DNA from: Isoetes taiwanensis
Lineage: Eukaryota; Streptophyta; Lycopodiopsida; Isoetales; Isoetaceae
DNA: 64,000 bases
Direction of reading: 5' to 3'
Assembly (NCBI GenBank): GCA_021234155.1
Contig: JAJEKV010000192.1
Span: 145,001-209,000 of the forward strand
Shown here: in pieces, positions 57,601 to 64,000 of the stretch
Layout of the letters: each line of letters opens with the position of its first letter
Numbering within the stretch: the stretch's first letter is position 1
Notes under the pieces: model-generated
What the model saw: the letters and a program-made list of their open reading frames with translations, nothing else
Databases searched by the model: none
Told to the model about the DNA's origin: nothing
Program-made: the position numbers and the translations under genes

Positions 57601-58910
57601 TTTAGATATGTCGAGCAGAGAAACTGGTGTTCTATGCCAGGCGAAAATAGACAGGTCGGATCCGTTGGCATGCCGGTTGTATACAGATTTGCCTATTGCT
57701 GGCTACAGAATCCGGACTTCTGGATTTGGGGATTTCGGCTGGCTACAAAAGCATTACCTTAAAAATGGCCGAATCTGTGATGGATACAGTTTTGGAGCAC
57801 ATCGATCGTGAGGTTCTTTCAGGTAATTTTTTTTTGGGTTGTGCTCTCTTTTGCCGTGATTGCTTCGTCCCTCTAGATCCAGGGTAAAAAGACCTCAAGC
57901 AGTTGATGAACATTAAGCCTCTATCATATGCACCCGTTTGCATGCAGCCCCTTCTAAAACCTGGAGTTGCTCGGGCTGTTCGGCATATTCTTGGCCTGTG
58001 AGCCTTCTCAGCCTGTTCAGAAATGTGAGCCTTAGCCTTTCTTCCCGGCCTCTTCCTATGTTGTTAAAAATCTCATTAATTTTTCTTTGTATCTGACATC
58101 TCTCAATCTTTGTATCTGACATCTCTCATTTGCAGATAAAAGTTTTCAGGTTGAACACAGGTAGCTGCGGTTGGACACATGCTGTTGAACACAGGTAAAA
58201 ATCTCCCAGCTTTTTATTTTTTAAATTAGACATTCTCATTCAATCCTTATCTTCATCAAACAGTCATAGACACTGCAGACCTTAAGCGTTAGGTCCATTT
58301 TTACTATTTGGTTCACAATAGAGACTGGTTTAGGATGCTGCCTGGTTGCAATCATTCAATAAACCTGTTCAAAATTTTTTTGCATTTGATTGATGAATAT
58401 TTTAGAAGATGCTGCCTTCTATATCTGATGTGTTCCTTCTGATATGTTCCTTCTCATGTCTTAATTATTTCGTGGTGGGTCTGGGTTCATAAATTTGTTG
58501 TTGGCTTGAGGAATAGATATTTAGGGGGCTGCCTGGTTGCAATCATTCAAAAAATTTTCCACATTTGATTGATGATTGTTTTAGAAGATGCTACCTTCTA
58601 TGTTTGATATGTTCCTTCTCATATCTGATACGTGCCCTTACTTTCTTAGGTGATTGTATCTCATATGGAAAGAATCCTCCATTAACTCTTTAAATTGCAA
58701 TTGTTATGCAGCTGGGTATCAAGCGGTGCAGTTTGTTCTCAAGTATTTGCTGCCTATGATCAAGGTCTCATTGATTTACTACCATTTCTTTTCTTCCGCA
58801 ATGATCTTGACGCTTTTGATCCTATTGTGCAAATTAGGAAGTCTTCCTTGAAAACTTTTGAGGGCTTGCATCTAGAGAGCATAGCAAATAAATCTATATC
58901 ATCTTAAAGG
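57600..58910 (+). pseudogene. Possible exons of an unrecognised host gene
   Basis: 57700-57821 reads LKMAESVMDTVLEHIDREVLS just before a GTAATTTT donor-like site. 58720-58907 reads QVFAAYDQGLIDLLPFLFF, then DAFDPIVQIRKSSLKTFEGL, and ends at a TAA. Both have natural protein composition, and the second looks like a C-terminal exon. I cannot link them or name the gene. Confidence 0.3.
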
Positions 58911-59390
58911 TAATCATGGTGAAAACTAAAGTGCTAAGAATTATAGAAGTTGCTGTAAATCTGGTCTGTTCCCTTTTCCCACCTTAAATACTGCCAATTT
59001 TATTGTGCAAAGCATGCTTATCCAACAGAAAAGGCTGGTTTGTGGCTGATATAGAGGTTAAATTTTCCTTATATGTTTTTGCAAAAATTGATGGTTGCCA
59101 TGATGAAAGTAGTCTTGAGTTGCTTATAGGTATAGATTATTCCTCTTCATGTATATTACAAATAGTTTGTTCAGGCTTTATCAACACTTTGTCTTTTGTC
59201 CATTGAGTTGGCCTCCTTGACATGTCATTACTTTTTCTTTTGTCCATTGACGTGGCCTCCTTGACATGTCATTTCTCTCGACTTTTCTTCTATCGCAACC
59301 TAATGAAAAGAGAAAAAGAGGGATGTCTTTGTTTTAGTAGAGAGGACAGTCAATTGATGGTATAGAATAGAGTCAATTGATGGTATAGAA

Positions 59391-59606
59391 TGGAGCATTG
59401 AAATATGGATCTATAACTAATATAATTTGTCTTATCCTCATGGCACCACATATTTCTTTGTTCTTTTATTTAGTTTGATTTAGAAATGATGTCGTCCATG
59501 GAGCATTGAAATATGGATCTATAACTAATATAATTTGTCTTATCCTCATGGCACCACATATTTCTTTGTTCTTTTATTTAGTTTGATTTAGAAATGATGT
59601 CGTCCA
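59391..59606. repeat. 108-bp tandem duplication
   Basis: TGGAGCATTGAAATATGGAT through GATGTCGTCCA occurs twice at 108-bp spacing with no visible difference. A smaller ~47-bp duplication (TTTGTCCATTGA, then TGGCCTCCTTGACATGTC) lies at 59198-59270. Confidence 0.95.
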
Positions 59607-60228
59607 TGACTTGAGGAACCAATAGTTAAGTATACATGGATTTTGTACTTAGACCAGGTAGAAGGAGGTTATGTTGGTGACTCAAGGCTAGGAGAGGTAT
59701 ATGAAGTTGCACAATAGCATTGATCTATAATGCGAACAGTTGAAGACCCCTAGGTACACATGTTGCATGTCAATTGTGTTTGTGTTTGATCTTAGCACAA
59801 TAAAAATAGATCAACAAAAGTTGAGCAACATGGGTTAACACAGTTCCAATATGGACGCACCCAACTTCAAAATATCCAACTCCACATATCAAAACAGTGT
59901 TGCGAATTTGCACCATAAACACAAACGAAAGAAGAAAATCACATCAAAAATGCTGCTTCCGGATGTCTACAAAAATGAGAGGCATTCATTTTAATTCCCC
60001 AATCAGCAAAAAGCCTTTCGCTTTAAATGTCCAAAGCGTTTTTTTGCAAAAAGCCTACCCCAAGATGTCCACACATAGCAAGACATCTTGCTTTAGACAA
60101 AAAAGCAAGATGTCCTTATATAGCTAAGCTTCGGACAAAAGCAAGCGATTTTGCTATGTGCATATATTAAAACCTGGGGTTCAAAAACATTGGAGCCTTC
60201 TTCAGATGCTAGAATTACAATATAAGAA

Positions 60229-60340
60229 AAAGATGCTGCAAAGCGCATTTTGAAGGAATAAAGAAAGGCGGAGGCATTCCCGAAAGATGTTGCAAAGTGC
60301 ATTTTGAAGGAATAAAGAAAGGCGGAGGCATTCTGGCTAT
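60229..60340. repeat. 54-bp tandem duplication
   Basis: AAGATG(C/T)TGCAAAG(C/T)GCATT with GAAGGAATAAAGAAAGGCGG is present twice. Confidence 0.9.
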
Positions 60341-60718
60341 GGCGGATAGCCTTATGCTGGCTATGGCACGCCAATGCCAGGCGTCATGTATATTAGGGTT
60401 CCATCATAAACTAAAGTACGCCAATGAACTAGGTCAAAATTTTATGTTTTGTATTTATGTACCTAATGTTTTATTGATGTTTGGATCTGTCTTTCCAAAT
60501 TTTGAACATATGTCTTGTTTTATGTTTTGAGCATTTTTTTCACTACTGAAATCCATAACTCAAAGTTAATGTATTAATGATGATGTCATTAGACAATTTT
60601 AATAACAAAAATAATTAGAAAAGCAAATAATGTCCCTTTTTACCAATATCAACATGTGGTGTTGTCGAAAGTTGCACATATGATGTTAAAGGCCGAGCAA
60701 AAACACATAATGACGTTA

Positions 60719-60748
60719 GCCCGGCAACGCCGGGCACACGTTTACTAG
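60719..60748 (+). mobile_element. Helitron-like 3' end
   Basis: GCCCGGC (60719-60725) pairs perfectly with GCCGGGC (60729-60735). CTAG lies nine bases further (60745-60748) and is followed by T. This is the Helitron 3' terminal signature. The preceding AATGACGTTAGCCCGGCAAC resembles the end at 46.9 kb, so both may be one family. Confidence 0.5.
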
Positions 60749-60749
60749 T

Positions 60750-62950
60750 TTTACTCTATAATTTTTTCTACAGCTTTCAAGTTTAGCCACTTTATCTTCA
60801 CCATATGCCATCACAGAGAGGAGTTACAATGGAGGGGTTACTTGTGACATTCTTATTTTTTCATTTTATAACGTGGATGCTCAAGTGCATGGATACTACA
60901 GGGGTCAGCTCATGCGTTGAGATTGCTCGTGCTACATTTCAAGATGTCAAGTATCATCTTGACTCTTCTACTTTGAAACATTTGGGACATTAGTGGAATT
61001 CTTTATTTCCATTGGTGTGATAGGTCTTATGGTACAATTTTACAATTGAGTATTTAAAAGTTTTTACGTTATTCAAGGGACGAGATATTCTTATGATGGC
61101 CAGTTGTAGATAATATTACCAATGATTTGGACGAGAAAGATATTATTCTACTATTTGTTACTTCTTTTTTATTGCAATCATTGGTTATGTCCTTTACGCA
61201 CATATATATGTTTATTTAAGCACTGGTGGAGCCAGCACCCTTTTAACCGTGGCAGTAGCTAGGTATATAGATATGAGTTTGAGGGTGCCGTGTATGCTGC
61301 TGCTGATTTATTTTTTGGGTTGCCCCTAGGGGGGCAAACCCTCGTTTATGTGGGTATATGGGCATATTCAAGTATATGCTGGCATATACCTAGCATATGC
61401 TGATGACTGCTAAAAACTGGCTGCTGCCTGTAAATGGGTGGTCATCCAGCCCCATTATCAGCCTGCTACACAAACGCTATCCGCCGGACTTGGCTATGGC
61501 TTCTACACCTCGGATTCTACCCTCCCTTCCGCGCCTTCCGTCAGGGTTCTGGCGAGTTGAGCACATGTTTATCCCTTCCTTATACCCTCTAGGGCATAAT
61601 GTCATCTCCCTTAATCTCAGCTATGCAACTCTTGACGATTTGGGAGATTTTTGCCCTTCTTTCTATGCATGTTTGAATCGATCCCCGCTTCTTCCTAACC
61701 CAAAAGTTGGCTTATTTTATCGATTGATGAATTGATTCTCGAGACATTTGCGTTGTTAGTCTCTATTTCTAATGCGATGAGGAGTTGTGAAGTTGTTCTA
61801 ATTGAAGCCGAAAGACCTGATTATTTGAGGAGTCCGTGGGGTCCGTTGTGGTCGGCAAATCCAAACCTGTGTAACATTTCGTATCTCAAGCCTTTCAGTT
61901 TTCCCTTGATTCCAATCAGATAGACTTTTCGCAGAGATTTTGCATGGGCAACCTCACCAACCAGCTCTTGCCCTATTTTGTTTATGTGGCTACGACTATG
62001 GTTGTGGTTATCTATAGAGCTTGCATTTTTCGCTTTAAAAATCCCAGTTCCACAAACAGGGTCAGCAATCAGCATCTTTCTCTTGCCTCTGCCAGTACAC
62101 TGGTAAGCTCCGTTTTTGGCATTGCATCTTCAAACAGTTTTTACATTTCGTCTTCAAATATGAGCTGCAATGCATGCGTGATTCGTGGCAAGCAAAGTAA
62201 GCAACAAACATTTTGGCTTATTTTTCCTCAAGATGCATGGTTATATGGGTCATTTGAAGCTTTTTATCCTGTGGCATGCTCTTCTTTGTTTGATTCTCAG
62301 CAGTGCAAGCAAGACATGTTATAATCCATCCTTCACAAATTGCTGCGTAAAGATGTCCAACAAGGACCCAAATATGAGCTGCATTCAAATTCAAGATGAT
62401 TCTGCGAAGGATTTCTATCCACAACCAGGTTTTTTACTACAATTTATTCAAAGTTTGATGTTATTGCTAAAGGAAACATCTGAATTTAGTTTTAAATGGT
62501 TTAATTGGCATGCATTGCAAGGTTAAATTTATGTATATTGATGATAGTGATATAGAGTGATAAGGCAACTTGCTTTGCTATCAAGAAAATAGAAACTTCC
62601 TCTTTCAAAGATATGGCCATGTAAGTACAATTTCTTATGCATCATGAAATTGTTTTTATTATTCTTAAGGAGATTAATTATCTTCTGCTGGTAGAACATT
62701 CCGATTTCTTGTTCAAAATGCTGTCCTAATTTGACATCAATTTCTCTTTGGGGAGTTACAGGAATTACAATGGAGTTGTCAAACTGGTACTTATCTTACT
62801 TAATCTTGATTTGCCTTTGACATTACAAACTTCTGGTTTTTAATTTCATATTATATGACTTAAATCTGTTCCATTGTCCTTGTAGATATGTAGCGCAGCG
62901 TCATTGGAGCACTTAAATATTGGTGGTACATTCATCACCGTTGTAACTAT
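60750..62950. other. Mostly unrecognised; repeat near 61318
   Basis: 61318-61500 is a copy of the TTGCCCCTAGGGG(GG)CAA repeat also seen at 40665. The frames at 61397-61735, 61944-62324 and 62185-62526 are the longest, but none shows a motif or convincing composition. Confidence 0.35.
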
Positions 62951-62954
62951 GTTT

Positions 62955-63504
62955 CATTAGGGATTTTTTGAGATCATAAAAGGGCCTTCTAAGAACTGCT
63001 GACTAAGCTATATGAACTACCAATCAGAAAACAGAACTGGTAATCCAGTCAGCAAAACAGTTATAACTAACTCACTGGATCACATTTTCTAGCATAAGTG
63101 TTGATAGAAAAGTCCAAATGAGCTCTTGTTTGGTGCAATAGATAGATCTCATTGAGATCTTTCTAACCTTGGGTGGTTTTCATATCTTTTAGCCCCATAA
63201 GATAGTAAAAAATGGTAAAAACCATATTTTTTGGAGTTTTGACAATCATAAATGGTTAAAATATGTGCAAAGCACCTAAGGTTGGAAAGATCTCAACGAG
63301 ATCTATCTATTGCATTAAACAAGAGCTCATTTGGACTTTTCTACCAATAGTTATGCTAGAAAATGTGATCCAGTGAGTTAGTTATAACAGTTTTGCTGAC
63401 TGGACCCGTCAGGCTCTGTTTTCTGATTGGTAGTTCATTTATCTTCATTTGGCTTAGTTAGCATGTTTTGAAGGCCCTTTTTTGATCTCAAAAAAACCCT
63501 AATG
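62955..63504. mobile_element. 550-bp foldback MITE
   Basis: The outer ends are CATTAGGGATTTTTTGAGAT at the left and CATTAGGGTTTTTTTGAGAT on the complement of the right. Inverted similarity continues for about 200 bp (GGGCCTTCT, CCAATCAGAAAACAGA, AAATGAGCTCTTGTTT, GAGATCT), leaving a loop of about 85 bp. No coding. The target duplication is not clear. Confidence 0.8.
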
Positions 63505-63910
63505 GCAATTGCAAAGCATTCCAAGCGTCTAAAGGTAAGTATAAAATGCTGTCAATTTGCCTTCAGGGAGAGATAAAGTAACGTAAATACTTCTTCTGCA
63601 GAAATTAAATCTCTGGGGTTGCAAGCATGTGACAGAAAGAGGTCTTTTAAGTCTTTCTAAGGGCTGCCCAATGTTGCAGTTTATCAACATTTGGGGTATG
63701 AAGAGTTCAGTCAATAGGGAGAGACTACTGGCAACGAACCCCCATCTGCTACTCACACCTTAGGAAAGAAGGGTATAAAGCTCTTTCTTTTCTTTATTGT
63801 AAATATTGTGATTGTGAGCATGTTATATGGCCTGATGCAAGGCTTAGAGGCCAGTGGTGATAACAGTTATTGGATGTTCAAGTGTGCCCTACTCTTGCTG
63901 TAATGTATAA
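63505..63910. other. No gene seen
   Basis: Only a short minus-strand frame; nothing recognised. Confidence 0.4.
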
Positions 63911-63915
63911 ATGCA

Positions 63916-64000
63916 GATCGATCCGACGGATCGCGATTCTCGAGCCAGACGAGCATGCAAGAGTTGCATGCGTTGCCTGCATGCATTGCATGCATTTCGG
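63916..64000 (+). repeat. Start of a further ATTCTAGAAT-type repeat, cut by the window end
   Basis: GATCGATCCGACGGATCGCG, then ATTCTCGAGCCAGACGAGCA and CATGCATT words, match the left end of the units at 45246 and 52185 with changes. Confidence 0.65.

Noticed and set aside
57913-58122. Minus-strand frame rich in Arg and Glu
   Set aside because: Composition is plausible, but it lies antisense to a possible host gene, has no recognised domain, and includes a short local duplication.
61821-62075. Minus-strand frame containing DPVCGTGIF, like an RNA methylase motif
   Set aside because: The residues after the motif do not fit the family, no other methylase motif is near, and the plus strand is equally open. 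Probably chance.

Overview
This 64 kb window looks like nuclear DNA of a land plant with a repeat-rich genome. A gymnosperm or similarly large genome is my guess; nothing in the window fixes the species. Supporting signs are PHT1-type phosphate transporter genes, PLS-class pentatricopeptide repeat (PPR) remnants, a Ty1-copia element with a tRNA-iMet primer site, a plant-type LINE and a CACTA transposon. Genes are sparse, and most of the sequence is nested mobile elements, foldback elements and tandem repeats.

Layout. 0-6 kb: ACGT-rich minisatellites, then a broken PHT1 copy (minus strand) whose upstream region was split by a 2-kb insertion. 6-8.3 kb: no gene seen. 8.3-12.9 kb: a complete but decayed Ty1-copia element with both LTRs and a 5-bp target duplication. 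15.1-32.4 kb: a three-layer nest, in which a coiled-coil host gene is interrupted by a 5'-truncated LINE with a 19-bp target duplication, and the LINE is split by a 14.2-kb CACTA transposon (target duplication GCA). The CACTA holds a PPR pseudogene, a Mutator-like element with ~200-bp terminal inverted repeats, an LTR fragment and SINE-like pieces, but no transposase I can recognise. 35.5-37.1 kb: the best gene, a near full-length PHT1 phosphate transporter (minus strand), interrupted only by one in-frame stop in the central loop. 37.5-45 kb: unrecognised DNA, a 163-codon open frame of unknown function and a second PPR pseudogene between short direct repeats. 45.2-53.6 kb: two composite repeats in direct orientation bracket 5.9 kb that holds a methyltransferase-like fragment, a 147-bp satellite and a divergent pair of small related ORFs around a palindrome. 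54-64 kb: microsatellites, palindromes, Helitron-like ends, possible exons and a 550-bp foldback element.

One observation changes how the whole window should be read. Aligned by hand, the dead PHT1 copy (2.1-3.2 kb) differs from the 36-kb copy almost only at CAG/CTG triplets, which usually become CGG, CCG or CG or carry small indels. The first ~290 bp of coding sequence of the same copy is almost identical, with these triplets intact. This is not the C-to-T pattern of deamination. It fits long-read base-calling errors at CHG-methylated cytosines, so many frameshifts and stops in the repeats may be artefacts, and the errors themselves may mark silenced DNA.
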